Source: Enoplosus armatus (taxonomy: Eukaryota > Chordata > Actinopteri > Centrarchiformes > Enoplosidae). Taken from it: DNA of 64,000 nt. The stretch is taken from the NCBI RefSeq assembly GCF_043641665.1, contig NC_092189.1, positions 18,891,333-18,955,332 of the forward strand, given 5' to 3'. A model generated the notes under the pieces. It had not been told where the DNA came from. It saw only the letters and a list, made by a program, of their open reading frames with translations, and searched no databases. Every line of letters starts with the position of its first letter. Within the stretch, counting starts at the first letter, position 1. The translations under genes and the position numbers were made by a program. This document shows positions 34,244-46,920 of the stretch, one piece after another.

Positions 34244-37200
34244 AAATCCAGTAAATGTGGCCTGCAGAGTTATTGCTCCCTTCTTGGATTTTGTTGCTTT
34301 TTTACAGAAAGTGTCTTATTCAAGGTCACTTAAACAGTTGGCTATTAAAAGGGTCCAACTCATGACTTTCCACTGAGAAAGACACTTGAACGGCAAAACG
34401 TCTTCAGATTTTAGAACTGTACTCTACACAGTCCTGACATACTTTCCAGTGAATATCTGTGTTTGTATACGCAATTGGATTTACATTGTACATGCATGCT
34501 TACACGTGTGTGTGTCTGACTTTGTGCCTGTGCATGTGTGTGAAACTGATTATTCTGACTCATCAAAGAGGAAAAACTAAATGGCTGTTCATTTTCTCAC
34601 ATCCAACCCCCTGAGGATGTCTTTGGTAACCAGTATGCACTCCATCAATCATAATGATTTTACAAACCGCTTTAAAGCACACAGAAGACAGCTGCATGTC
34701 CGGACTGACAGAAACATGAACACCAAAAGCAGAAGGGAATGTAGGGTAAACTGAGCTGAAAGGCAATTTAGGGTGTTTTCACACCGAGTATGTCTGTGGT
34801 GGTTTTTTTGTCATCAAATATCAACATAGGTTTTTCTTGGCAGCCTTTAAAACTTTGTAAGTAGCATGCCAAGGATGTTGATGACAGAGCAATTAAAGTA
34901 TTTTCTAAATTATATTAAATTAAATTAATACTGAAAAATTCACGATAAATATTTTTACCTTTACTTGTACTGTAGCACCAAGCTACATGGTGATATTTAA
35001 AACTGCCATAAAATATTCTGAAATAAACTTTATGAGAAGTAACAACCAAGACAAGTTTTCAATTGGTAAACACTTACTTATGGTTAAGCAGAAAAGTAAA
35101 GCCTGATGTTCAGTTTCAGCTACTGTGTTTCATTATATTTGTTTTTAACTGATACGAATACCAGGCAAGGTCAAATTAAAGTCCAGACGCTCAAGTCTGA
35201 TCGTATATAAAGTTTTAGTGACTGGAGCACAACTTCTTTAAGACTGACCTACTAAAACATTTCTTTTTAACCCTGCCAAATAAATAAGAGAAGTGCGACA
35301 GATCAAAGCCCTGGCTAGGTTGTAACTGCACAGTGTGAACCTCAATGAACCAAACGCTCAAAACTGTGGTGTGGTCCACACTGACCAATGAAAAACCACC
35401 TCAATAAATGATGTCAAATAATTACCAGAGTGTCTGGTTTAGATGTTTTAGATCATTTGCTTGGTGGTAGCTGTCCTGTATGTCCCTCTGCTCAATATTA
35501 TGTGAAATGTAAATCGTTTTTCCCTATTGAATATATATTATATATATATTATAAGCAGGTGATGATGGTGATGTGTGTTTACTGGTGATAAGACAAACCT
35601 CCTCTCACTGCAACGAGAGCTCAACAGCCAAATGCAACCGATGTGAACTACTGAAACCACATCTGAGCAATAAACAAAATGACGCAAAGTTATGTCAGAC
35701 AAAACACATACAAAATAAATTATACGATATTTATAAAGCAACACAGTTACATTAAAATATACAACTGATGAATGACTCAGTCACAGATTAAATCCTTTAA
35801 CTCTTGGAACTAGTTTGTATAGTTTATTTACTATCAGCAGTTGATGTGAGTACTGTACATGTGTGTGTTTGTGTGTGTGCGTGTCTGTGACGGTTTTCCG
35901 CACCTCAAAAATCCAGGTTTAAACCTGGAAGTAAACAATATTTTTTTTTCCCACCATGTAATCATTACACAACAAGACTTTTCACGTTCACACAATCACA
36001 CAGGCATGTGAACATGAACATCAGCATACAAACACACACAAACCCTTGACTACCACTGATGAGTAAAACCCTCGACCACATACTCATACTACATAAATAC
36101 TGGAGAGCTCAATTCAGTTTAAACTATTAAGTCATAAACCACCCTGACAATTTATCTAACCTTATATTGGCAGAGGGAGAGCCTCAGCCTCAAGACATGT
36201 AACATCATTATCAGCTCTGTGCTTGTAAATTAATATAAAGCTGGCTTGTTTCAGGGGAATTATACCAAGGCGTCACCATGAACGATAATGTTTTAAGGTT
36301 AATATATTATTTGTTACTGAAGCCTGAACATAACAATAGTGTCTGTTAAAATGGTGGGGGTCTTCCTTTTCTTCTGATGTCATTTTTTCTAACTTCTTCT
36401 AAAAAAAAAAAAAGCATTCAAACTTTCAGAGTGAGGAATCATCTTGACTTTCCCCTGGAAAGAAAACAGGAAGTCCATCTGTTCCCAGTGAGACGAATCA
36501 GGGCAGAGAATTGGCTGTGGTGTCATAGTTGCCCCAAGTAACCAAGGTCGACAGATGACAGCAGCTAATTGGAAAACTAATGAGGTCCAGAAACCCAGCC
36601 TGGACACACTGGTGTGTGTGTGTGTGAAGACAGAGAGTAATGAGGTCCAGAAAGAAGGACAGAGCGAGGGGTCTGCCTTGTCAAGAGCAGATGCTCATGA
36701 AACAAACAAAAACCCTGTAGAAGAACAACTTCTATTCGTATAAAAGGAGAAACTTCTAGATTGATACGCACGGCTCATTATGACACAGTTTATCGGTTCT
36801 TTATCACTCTGAAAGATGTCTGTCATCAGCTGCCAACTAACACAATTTCACACACAGTTTGAGACTTTTCTTTACGCAACCAGCTGAGATGAGAGATAAG
36901 AAATAATTCAGCTTTCACCATTGAGGTTGCTTTGCTTTGACACACACATAAATTAAGAAAGAGGCGTTACAAGTGTTGCAACCATTTCAGGAAATAGATT
37001 TTGGGGAGGCTATTATTTTCATAGATTACGCCATGAATCAGAAATGTTCTGTTTTATGGACTCTCATGGTGTAGTAAAAACTTCACCTCCCACGAACAAG
37101 AGAGTAAATACCCATTTTCTTCAGGAGAAATGTGTTTTCATCACTAATCCCAGACAGTCAGATAGAGAGAAACAGAGACAGAGAGGTAATCTGATGCACC

Positions 37201-37920
37201 TGGCTGATTAAATAACTAATGTGATACTGTCATAATTCTCGTAACTGCTAACAGTGTGTCTATGTGTGCATAATTCAAAGGATTATCGGCTGGACAGCTC
37301 TATTAATGACTTTGACACTACTGAGAAACTTGGCAATTCCTAACATCCAAGAGAGCTATTACTTGATTTAGTTTATGTTTACTTTAACAATCTCTTTTAA
37401 AAAATAAATAATAAATAAATCTCAACAGAAAGATGCATTGGCTGCGTTTGCCAAGGTCAGCAAGGTCATGATAGACTTTCTTCAAGCTCAGCACAGCATG
37501 TAACATCTGATTTAGATTTAGAGACAATCTATATGTCATCGTGCATGTGCATCTGTTTATGATCACTATAAATTCAGGATGCCATTAGTAGACATGTGTT
37601 TAGACTGTAGACTGTCTATTTCTTGGCCGTGACCTTGAGGAGGGAGAATTGGAGAAAAGAAAAGTCCACAGTCCAGTGGGATAAAAGACAAAAGATGGAA
37701 AGAGGGAGACATGGAAGCAGGAGTAGGTGGGCAGCAGCTGTAAAGAGGAAAATGGAGGGATGAGGGCAAGAGATATGGCCCTGACCTTGACGCTGACAAG
37801 TCAACTGACATGTTATATTCTAGATTTATTATTGGAGGTAAAACTGTGACATGGTGTAATAAAAAAGTGAGCATCTCTTCATGCAGAATGTCACACTCAG
37901 ACACACTAACACAAGCTTAG

Positions 37921-37925
<5 letters not shown>
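34244..37925. other. Unassigned intergenic DNA, possible MITE at 34764-35395
   Basis: TAGGGTGTTTTCACACCGAG at 34769 and, about 560 bases on, CACAGTGTGAACCTCAATGA and GTGGTCCACACTGACC have the look of the complementary ends of a fish non-autonomous hAT-like element, but the match is loose. A pure AT tract (TATATATTATATATATATT) lies at 35532-35551, an A run at about 36402-36414, and a purine-rich stretch at 37635-37775. No exon seen. Confidence 0.3.

Positions 37926-37952
<27 letters not shown>
37926..37952. repeat. (CA)n microsatellite
   Basis: Pure CA run of 13 units. Confidence 0.95.
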
Positions 37953-38049
37953 GAAGAAAGAGTTATCTGAGGGCCATCAAAAGGCCTACAGCCACTTGCC
38001 TCTTAAAAGTGTTAAGATTAAACCACCCCAGAAAGAGGATTATAGAAAA

Positions 38050-38245
38050 CACAAAGAGCACAGTTGAGAGAGAGACAGAGAGAAGATGGAGAGAATCTGA
38101 AATGGAAGAAAAGGGGGAGACTGAGCAGGAAGATGGTGGTACAGAAATAGAGAAAGAGAGGGAGAAGAGGACAATGGGAGAGATGAGAAGTGGGGAGGAA
38201 AAGCCATCACATGCACAAGAGAGACGGAGGGAGGGGAGACTGACA
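38050..38245 (+). repeat. Polypurine tract
   Basis: Nearly all A/G (GAGAGAGACAGAGAGAAGAT and following). The Glu/Arg/Lys-rich plus-strand frame (38009-38248) is a composition effect and not a gene. Confidence 0.8.
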
Positions 38246-40008
38246 TAAAGGGCAGAGAGGATTTACATGATAGGAATCGTTATTATTTGCATTACAATGG
38301 TGATGGAGGGAGGGTGTGAGAAAAAAGGAGACACTGAATTAAAGGATCCATAAAGGAAGAACGGTTTTAAACACTGCATGAAGGATATTGTCACAGTCGT
38401 AACGGGAACCTTCAGACACAAGGCCACATGCAGGGTTTCATCTCAACACGTGATGATGAAAAAGACGCATGTCAACAGCTAACATTTCAAAATCGCATAT
38501 GTTGTTTTTCTCTCATACTGGTGATTTGTCCTTGAAACGTGGGCATGAATTTGAACAAACAAATGTTCAGTTTGCCTATAATGAGTCTGCTGCTATTTTG
38601 TATGCTGCTTAACAACTTCTTGGCAAAGTTGTATTAGACAATTACATTTTTTTTTCACAGTTTTTATGCCTTTAATGGCAATTCTGACTTCACTTTACAG
38701 GCACATCCATGACTCCCTCTGTGAATGAGAGGCTACAGAGTAAAGCTGGAAAATAAACTGCATTTATTGATGAATCTCTTCCCTACTTTAATTTATTCTC
38801 ATGGCAGTTTTCGCTAAATGAATAAAAGTTTAATCAAACTCAGAATAGGTACAGCCAATCATATCTTAGCAGACTACCTACCAAAGAAGTCAAGTGCAGA
38901 AGTTCATTAATTTACTTTCCCCTTGAAGGAAAATTCCCTTTTATTTCCAGTAAGTGTGGCCATTGGCGCTCTATGGACCGTTCTGAGAGAGTTGGGAAAC
39001 CAAAGGAGGATGTAGATCCCCATGCAATTAGCCATAACGGCTGTTCCAGGCGACTAATTTCTGTGTTTACTTTCGGTCAGGCTCAGTGCTTAAAATGATT
39101 CATGTAAAAATCATGTTCATTTGGGAACTACTCCGGGTTAAAATAAACAATTATAATCTCTATTACCTCCCATCTTTAAAAAATGCAATATTCAGTAGAT
39201 ATTTAGAAGTATAATTGAACAGAAAGATCAGTATTTTGTTATTTTAGTCATGAAAGCCCAATGATTGGTGTACAGCACCACTGGCTCGTGTTGGTACTGG
39301 AGTAGAGCTCAGACTCACCGACATGATCCACCGTGTAAAATCAATCATCCGGTGACAGTTGGTTTGATGGGACACTAAACCAGTTACAGATTAAGGCTTT
39401 AAAGATACACTAACTATTTAATTCCCCTCTGTACGTATCATGAGACACATTAAGCCAGCGATTGAATGAAACTATTTCCTCTCTATTGGGTATTCGACCT
39501 CCGTAATATCCTGCTTCAAGGTCACAGAGCTGGTGCTGGTACAAGGTTAATCTTCTCTCCATCAGTCTGTGACTCTTTCTCTCTGCTCTCTTTGTGTTTC
39601 TCACTTATTCTTGTTGGAAATCTAACCTTCACTGAAAATTGAAATGAAAAAAAAAAAAAATACATATATACAGGATCTTTAAGAGATGCCCATTCTAGTC
39701 GATGCAAAAAACTTCCCATCCACCACTTGGGTTTGATTCCTGGTGGTAGTATCCCCAGCTCGGTCTTGCATTACATGATCAGCAGAGTTTGCTGGTAGAA
39801 AGCAGAGGTGTTGCCTCACTAACGACTCTCATTGGTTGGTCATGACACCCCAAATGAATGATGGTACCTATACCAGTGTTCCCCCGAAAAAACACAAGCC
39901 AGCAGGTCTGCAGGTCCGTACATGCCAGTTGTGATATTAAAGAAGGGTCTGCATTTTTAAGGCTGAGACTGTTGGTACTTGTGCAACAATAGACATACAA
40001 AATAGAAC
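38246..40008. other. Unassigned intergenic DNA
   Basis: AT-rich, with a 14-base A run at about 39646-39660. No exon or recognised repeat. Confidence 0.4.
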
Positions 40009-40140
40009 TCAGCTAGCAAGCTAACAAGTTACCAAGTAAGGTAGCGAGCTAACTAGATAGAAAGGAGCTAGCGAGCTAATTTGCTCACTAGATATTTAGC
40101 TTGCTAGATTCTTCTCGTGAGTAGCTCAGCTAAGTGGCTA
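40009..40140. repeat. Degenerate GCTA/TAGC-rich simple repeat
   Basis: AGCTAGCAAGCTAACAAG, GTAGCGAGCTAACTAGATAG, AGGAGCTAGCGAGCTAAT and TAGCTTGCTAGATT follow each other, an irregular array of AGCTAGC-like units that is self-complementary. It ends at a 13-base T run. Confidence 0.6.
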
Positions 40141-40254
40141 CTTTTTTTTTTTTAGCAAATTAGCTGGACTTTCGGGAAGAAAAGAACTCAAAATGTGTCA
40201 ACAAATCGATGTTTTATATTTATATTTCAAATATATTGAAAAAATATGGACTCC

Positions 40255-40330
40255 AATTCAATTCAATGTAACTCAATTTATTTATATAGCGCCAAATCAT
40301 AACATAAGCTATCTCAGGTCTAGACCGTAC
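40255..40330 (+). repeat. Fragment of teleost TTTATATAGCGCCAAATC repeat
   Basis: ATTCAATTCAATGTAACTCA, TTTATTTATATAGCGCCAAA, TCATAACATAAGCTATCTCA and GGTCTAGACCGTAC match a short repeat abundant in fish genomes. Confidence 0.75.
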
Positions 40331-41021
40331 TTGTTGTAATATTGATTCAGTTGATTTAGCCTGTTTATGTTTGGTTTTGGTGTCACTTGTTAACGAACCG
40401 CTAACACCATAAAATGTATATGGTGTAACTGCAGGCTAGAAATAGTGGTTTCCCATTGGAACTTCCTTAGGGACAAATTTGGAAAAGAACATAAAAATAA
40501 CACTAAACAATATAAAAAAGGTTTTCTTTTTACAGTGGTCCCTAAACAGCAACCAAAGTGTACAGTTCCCTACCGAGAGCCACATGCACCTTGTACACAG
40601 GTGACTTTTGTACAGGAAGTCCTGTGACTCTGGTCAGACTCTTCACCTCCGTCTCTCCTCTGTCTGTTAATCTTGTTTGGAGAGACAACAATGCTGCTAA
40701 TTTACAACACATTTATGAGGGAGCAAACATAATTATAAAAGACAAAGTCACAAGAAAAAAAAAAGATTTAGAAGTAAAACATTTTTAAGGAGTCACTGAA
40801 GGAGTCACTACATTAAATCTCTTTTGATCTGTGGGAATCTGCCCAGCTAATCAATCACATGTGTCACAGTTCTGCAGCCTTTTGTCACTGTCAACAGGAG
40901 TTACCATGAATACAAAAAACACACTTCAAAACACTCTGTTAGCCATTGAAGCTCAATGTGCTGCTGGCAGTAAGTGTGTGTTTGAGCTTGTGTGTGCATT
41001 ACTTTGCCTGTGAGAGGGCAT

Positions 41022-41023
<2 letters not shown>
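40331..41023. other. Unassigned intergenic DNA
   Basis: No exon, RNA or recognised repeat. Confidence 0.4.
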
Positions 41024-41071
<48 letters not shown>

Positions 41072-41150
41072 TCATGCAGAGTGTCACACAGAGCGTGGGA
41101 CTCTCTTCTATATGACAATAACATCAAAACCACTCAGGCTAACTCTTTGA

Positions 41151-41208
<58 letters not shown>

Positions 41209-41210
41209 AC
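41024..41210. repeat. (TG)n and (CA)n microsatellites in inverted order
   Basis: TG run 41024-41064 and CA run 41154-41210 face each other across about 90 bases, so a single strand could pair into a long hairpin. Confidence 0.95.
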
Positions 41211-41562
41211 TCCTCTTCTTCCTTTTTTTTCTCATCAAAGTTGACTCTGCATGTGTGGCTGTCAAAGCCTTCCTCTGTGCTTTAATCAGTGACAGGGACT
41301 AGTTCGGTAAATGATGAAAGAGGCCCAGCCCCTTTTTTGTCTGTATTATGTTCATGTAACAAAAAAAACCCAAAACGGAGCACCGAGAACCTGTTTTACA
41401 CCAACAGTTTTGTTGGATCTCTGCCTCTAATTAGCTGACTTACTCATCTCTTTTATCAAAATTGCCAATTACAGGACACCACAGTTAAAGATCACTAGAC
41501 TGTGCATGTGTTTGAGGGTTGTGGAGACGTATGTAAGAAATGTTTGTCCCAATTTCACGTTC

Positions 41563-41645
41563 GCCTGCACGTCTTTGGGCTGTGGGAGGAAACTGGAACT
41601 GCTGGAGGAACACCACGCAGGCAACATGCAAAGAACATGCAAAGC
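41563..41645 (+). repeat. Fragment of teleost repeat (TGCACGTCTTTGGGCTGTGG)
   Basis: TGCACGTCTTTGGGCTGTGG, GAGGAAACTGGAACTGCTGG, AGGAACACCACGCAGGCAAC and GAACATGCAAAG match a LINE-type tail widespread in fish (TGTGGGAGGAAACCGGAG form). Short and eroded. Confidence 0.65.
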
Positions 41646-41996
41646 TGTGAGGTGACAGTGCACACCTACCCACTAAAAATACGTCTTTCAGATAAAGAGA
41701 AACAGGAAGTGTTTATGATGTCATTATTTTCAACATTTGCAAATTTCATGGTGGAGCAGGTGACATTAGCATCTTACTCACTAAGACACCTGTCCAGCTT
41801 GAACAAAAAAACTAACTATGTCTTGATGTATACAATTATTTCTCCTCACTGCTGCAGTCGTGCACATGCTATATTTTGAAATTCATCATCTGAATTTGCT
41901 GAAAGATGTTTTTCACTTTTCTGGAGAGCGACAGAGTAGTGACTTGTGATTACGACCTCTCAGTCTGTTGGCCTGTACATGGTGTGTGACTGTGTG

Positions 41997-42000
<4 letters not shown>

Positions 42001-42080
<80 letters not shown>
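42001..42080. repeat. Compound (TG)17(GA)21 microsatellite
   Basis: TG to 42034, GGGG, then GA to 42080. Confidence 0.97.
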
Positions 42081-42083
<3 letters not shown>

Positions 42084-42169
42084 TTGATTGTGTCCCAGGC
42101 CTGAGGGGCCGCCAAGACAGCTTGACTGGTGAGAACAGATGGCAGCCCACTGTGAGGGCGTGAGGGTGT

Positions 42170-42174
<5 letters not shown>

Positions 42175-42210
<36 letters not shown>
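42175..42210. repeat. (TG)18 microsatellite
   Basis: Pure TG run. Preceded by interrupted TG/GAGGG units from about 42155. Confidence 0.95.
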
Positions 42211-42211
<1 letters not shown>

Positions 42212-42363
42212 ACTACAGAAAGTCTTGCTTTGCAAGTGTGTGAGGGTGAATATGTGTAGAAGTGAAAGTGGTTATACTATACATATGTACTCCGTGTGTG
42301 TATATATGTGTGTACATGTACATGTTTCTGATTAAAATAACATGTAAACACTCACACTCCAAC

Positions 42364-42365
<2 letters not shown>

Positions 42366-42405
<40 letters not shown>
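42366..42405. repeat. (CA)20 microsatellite
   Basis: Pure CA run, opposite orientation to the TG runs at 42001-42210. Confidence 0.95.
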
Positions 42406-42406
<1 letters not shown>

Positions 42407-42509
42407 GCGTAAGGACCCACATGATGCAACCCACGCTGGGACTAGCTTCACACTCATCAAAGCTTGAAATTACAAACTCTGCCTCTCTTCCTCATCCTCT
42501 CTGCTTCAT

Positions 42510-42587
42510 CACACACACACACACGCACACACACATGCGCACACACACACACACACACGCACGCGCGCGCACACACACACACACACA
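42510..42587. repeat. (CA)n microsatellite with (CG)n core
   Basis: CA run broken by GCAC, ATGCGC and a CACGCACGCGCGCGCAC core at about 42556-42572. Alternating purine-pyrimidine over about 78 bases. Confidence 0.95.
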
Positions 42588-44294
42588 GGTGTCATGGGAA
42601 CACGGTACAATTCAGCTAAATCTGGGTCACTGATGGTAAAATAAAACTACATTTACACTGAGTGGACATATAAGAACTGCTTCAAAGGTGGATCATACTG
42701 TTAATCTAAAGTATTTCTCAACTTCATATCTACTGTACTGTCCATCTGCAGCATGCGCATCCACACCCACTCTTTTCCAGATAAGCTGTTGCACCTTCAC
42801 ATGTCATCCAAGTGTGAAGTGTAAAGAAATCGTGATAACCTGCCTCTATATCATAAAGGCAAAAAAAGACAAAAAACAATCTTTAAAAAGATCCTTCCTT
42901 ATGTCTTCATCCGTATGTAGTTTAAGTCAACTTAGGCTACAGTCATTATTTCTTGATATCTAGACAAAGTCTGTTTTTCCATGCACTCTGTCAGGTCAAA
43001 GGTCAACCACATAACAGTATTCTCGGAGCTGGTAGAGACGGAAGGAAGTGAGTTTGAGTTTTTGTTCAAGAGGACAACGTGTTGTCAGGGAAAAGGAGAA
43101 CGTTTTATATTTTGTTTAGCAGTGAAAATACTATGGTAACTTCCCCTCAGCTTGTGAAATAAACAAATAAAAGATTGTACATGTGATAGTATTCTAATTA
43201 TTATTATGTATTACACCTTTTGTTGTTTCAATCTACATGTGACCCCATAAAAACACCTTCTGTGTCTGTCATGTCCCTCCTCTGTTCCTCTCCTTGCGTG
43301 TCTCTCTTGTTTCCGTCTCTTTCTAGCTGTTTCTCTTTCTCTCTGTGTGTCTGTTATTCCACAGTCTGACCCAGTACGTTTGGCCAAATCAATTGCCACA
43401 CTTCTGGAGCCAAAGCCCAGAGGCTCAGCTGTGGCTCTGTCCTCTCTTGCACATCAAACGCACAGACACAGAATTATGCAATGGTCTTATAGGCAGCGGT
43501 TTAGAGTTACCAATATGCATATTTTACCAGGAGTCATTTCAAAATTAAACCTGAGATTTCTACTGCGTGACGATAAACAAAGATGCACAAATCTCGAGTG
43601 TCAACAACAGCCCCATGACTGACGATCACATAAAGCAAAAAAGCATTTATAAAAAGCCCTCAGAGGATTAATAAAGGTTAATACAAAAGTCTTTTCGATT
43701 CAGAGAAAAAAGTACATTTTTATCAAGCTCACTTAATGTTAAAACAAGAGGGTTCCCATCTGTACAGGAGGACCATTGTGCATGTACTGTATATAAGAAC
43801 TCCCTGCTCTTTCTTGGATTTTGGACTTCAAGACAAAACATATTAAAACTGGATCTAAACAACTGAAACACTAAATTGTGGGAAGTTGTCGCTGCACAAC
43901 CTGCAGCAGCATAAGTACCTGTTGCTCTAAGGAACCACAACCTTCACTGTTGGTGCCAAACAGACGTAGATGGACAGAGGCCAGATTGTTTTCTTTGAAA
44001 TCTTGTTCACTCGAATTCGATGTTTCATGTTTGAACTCATCACCTGTCAGAGAACACCGCGCCTAGATTAATAGAAAGCACAACATGCAGTTCCACAGAA
44101 AAACATTAGTATAAAACACATCACATATAACAAGTCTTTACCATGCACTCAGAGTTATCATGTGTGCGTGTGTGCGTGTGTGTGTGTTGTCCAAGCACCA
44201 TTTGGGCACCATCTGCCTCTGTTGGTTCTCATGGCAACCGTCACCAGCTGTGTGGTGGGAAATGTTCACTTCCCACACTGCCTGTCATGCTCTT

Positions 44295-44295
<1 letters not shown>
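42588..44295. other. Unassigned intergenic DNA
   Basis: CT-rich tract at 43258-43350 followed by an acceptor-like TTATTCCACAG at about 43351-43361. The downstream frame has no recognisable domain, so I do not call an exon. Confidence 0.35.

Positions 44296-44370
<75 letters not shown>
44296..44370. repeat. (CA)37 microsatellite, longest pure dinucleotide run in the window
   Basis: Uninterrupted CA. All three overlapping plus-strand frames here are His/Thr repeat translations. Confidence 0.97.
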
Positions 44371-44372
<2 letters not shown>

Positions 44373-45246
44373 CTGTTCTCTCACTTTCTCCCTCACACAC
44401 TCCCCTAATCCCACGACTCTCGTACCAAATCACTTCAAGGCTCATTAGTGTGGTTTTCCTGGTTGATCATTCAGGTCAGTTTGTGATTCACCTCTGCTGA
44501 AACTTCCAAGGTCGGGTACTTCGTAGTCCCATGGCCACATTGTGTGTGTTTGTGTGTGTGTGTGTACTTGTTTTTCCTGTGTTGAGACCTGAGATGTTTC
44601 CAAATATAAGTTAATGTGACACACAACAGTTTTGTCTTTATCTCTAATCCCTTTCGTCTAAGTCCCAACTGCAACAGTTACTGAGTTACTGTACTGATGA
44701 CATCACTCTCAGCACGTCTCACATGTCTGCTTCACCACTGAACCCCGATGGGTGGGCTCAGGAGGACTCAGGACAGGAGATGTTAGCTTGTTTACAAACA
44801 AACTATAACTTCAAGACCATGGTGGTTTGTTCGCTGTGACTAGTCTACTAAGAAGTTGACTATCGCAACACAAATTGTCACTTCATTATAAATGTCCATA
44901 AATTCCAAATGATTAAGAACCATGTGACACTAAATATGGGGAAAATAGAGAGTGACCATTTGGTACACTTGTAATTAATTCCAATTGTTAAGCTAGCTAC
45001 CTAGTTTGACTGAACATGCAAATATTTGAAATTTGTCTACAGGCAGAACTAACAATGAAGTAACTAAAGTAACTAAACTTTGTCTCATTACCAAATTACA
45101 GAGCTCTTTTCAGGACACTTTAACGAAATTATTAGGAAATAAAAGACCTGCAAAATAAAGCATGAACCACAAGAATAGACCATGTCAATTAAGCACTGTT
45201 AAATAATAAGCCTCTGCTGCTAAGGAGCTGTGAGTCTCTAACATGA

Positions 45247-45260
45247 CCACCAGAGGGAGT
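45247..45260 (+). promoter_or_regulatory. CTCF-like motif (weak)
   Basis: CCACCAGAGGGAGT fits the CTCF core except for A in place of the last conserved C. It is in unique DNA. Weaker than the intron 2 site. Confidence 0.25.
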
Positions 45261-45361
45261 AATGCTTCACCTGAGAGCCATTTATTTATGTAAAATGCAC
45301 AAATTCATCTTCTTTTACTTCTTCTTCTTAACAGCAGTAAACGATGGCCTGTGTATCTCTG

Positions 45362-45364
<3 letters not shown>

Positions 45365-45399
<35 letters not shown>
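45365..45399. repeat. (CA)17 microsatellite
   Basis: Pure CA run. Confidence 0.95.
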
Positions 45400-45403
<4 letters not shown>

Positions 45404-46230
45404 ATCTCTTTCTGCCAGTTTGTCTCCATATTTCTACTTTCCTTTGACAGGAGAAGGAATTATATGGAAATGGCATCTATTCCATTTGAACACAAATTAT
45501 TAACCACTCCTTCTGTGTCAAGTGAAAAATGTAATGGCTTCTTCCCCTGCCTTATGGCCTTTCACATGTATTAAAGCTAATCAATAATTTGTATGTCAAT
45601 GGTGACCTCTGTAGGTTGCACTTTGCACATGCACTGCATACACAACCACAAACTGTAGGCAGATACACAAGTTGTCCACACACCAGCATGATGTACATAG
45701 ATTCACTGCTCATTTGTGTATGTGCAACAGAATTGGATGAAATTATAGGCTTTCCTGCTCTAATTAATTTGCACTCTTCAACTGACATCCTCAGTACGTC
45801 TTTCGTTTTACTTTTCATAATCTTAGTGTATGTTATCAAAACCATTTTAAACAAACTATGGCAGAAGTGGCTAAAATCTGTTAACTACAGCTTGGAATAA
45901 TGAGAGTCAATAAAGGTTACTCGAAGAACACACCTAAAATATCAATAACGCTGGTGATACATATCAGTCAATCTTCCAAAACATTTCCGAAAGCAAATTA
46001 AAGTATGAAAAGGCCTCGAAACAACAACATCCAGGCAGAAACCACTAGAAAGTCCAGTAAAACATGAGAAGAAGTCAAAGAAACAGGCAGAGGGGAACAT
46101 AAGTTCAACCTGGGCGGCTTGTAATTATTGGATGAGCCATGAAACCCGCTCTGGAGAGAATGATACTGATTCTCTCACAGCAGAATATGCAGCCATCTTT
46201 CTCCGGCTGCTGCTGAGGTGTAAATGGGTC

Positions 46231-46470
46231 ATGTGGCAAGAAAATGATCCGAGGCATACAACCGACTTCAGTGTGACTGAAGAAGAAGAATTTAAAGTTT
46301 TGAAATGGCCTTGACTTGTCACTGTCCAGACCTAAATCACATTGGAATGTGATGGGTTTCTAAAACAAGAATTTCACGCCTGCTGAGTTTAAGCAGTTCT
46401 GTATGAATGGCCGGGGCAAAATTAATCCCATCCACTATTACCGCTTATTGCGTCTATATGTTTTTTTAAA
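46231..46470 (+). pseudogene. Tc1/mariner-like transposase C-terminal fossil
   Basis: Plus-strand frames give QENDPRHT and later VLKWP, then, after a frameshift and stop, CPDLNHIGM, corresponding to the QDNDPKHT...LEWPSQSPDLNPIE region around the catalytic acids of Tc1-family transposases. Further on, CAGTTCTGTATGAATGGCCG and TATTACCGCTTATTGCGTC correspond to the usual EEWAKIP...LIAS tail. At least one stop and two frame changes make it non-functional. No terminal inverted repeat or N-terminal helix-turn-helix was found nearby. Confidence 0.7.
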
Positions 46471-46920
46471 TAATGGATGTGAAAGGAAACGGACATTCTT
46501 TTGAATCTACTATTTTTTTTTTCATATGTGGAAATTTGTTGGGTGCAGTGGTGTGTGTCTAAACTGCACCTTCTGCTGTTGCAATGAAGTCTCCTCTGAA
46601 AGTACAAACATGATTTTAAAATGGTATGAAACTACTGCAGATGTAGGAACACGTGCTTTATAGGGTCATACAGGTTATTGTTTTGGTTTTATAGCCTAAA
46701 ACATTACTGTGTGTTTCTCTCTCATCGACCCTGTTTCCAGCCGCAGGCAGCTGTATTCAGCTCTGATGAACCCACTGTACGCTACTTACACACAAGTCAG
46801 TGACTAGCTGGTGAACATAGACGATCATTTAGCAGCTGCAGGGCCAGATATTTCCCTCAGGTGTTGAGAGTGAATATTGGACTTACAGTAGATTCATCAG
46901 GCAGACAGAAACAGGACTCC

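Noticed and set aside
38009..38248. 79-codon Glu/Arg-rich frame resembling a coiled coil
   Set aside because: The DNA is an almost pure purine tract, so the composition alone explains it. Unlike 51.95-52.64 kb there are no Leu/Tyr/Ile positions to support a real heptad pattern.
43258..43622. Pyrimidine tract plus acceptor-like TTATTCCACAG followed by an open frame
   Set aside because: The predicted product has no domain and I found no matching neighbour exon or convincing donor.
44143..44500. Three overlapping His/Thr-rich frames
   Set aside because: All are translations of the (CA)37 tract at 44296-44370.
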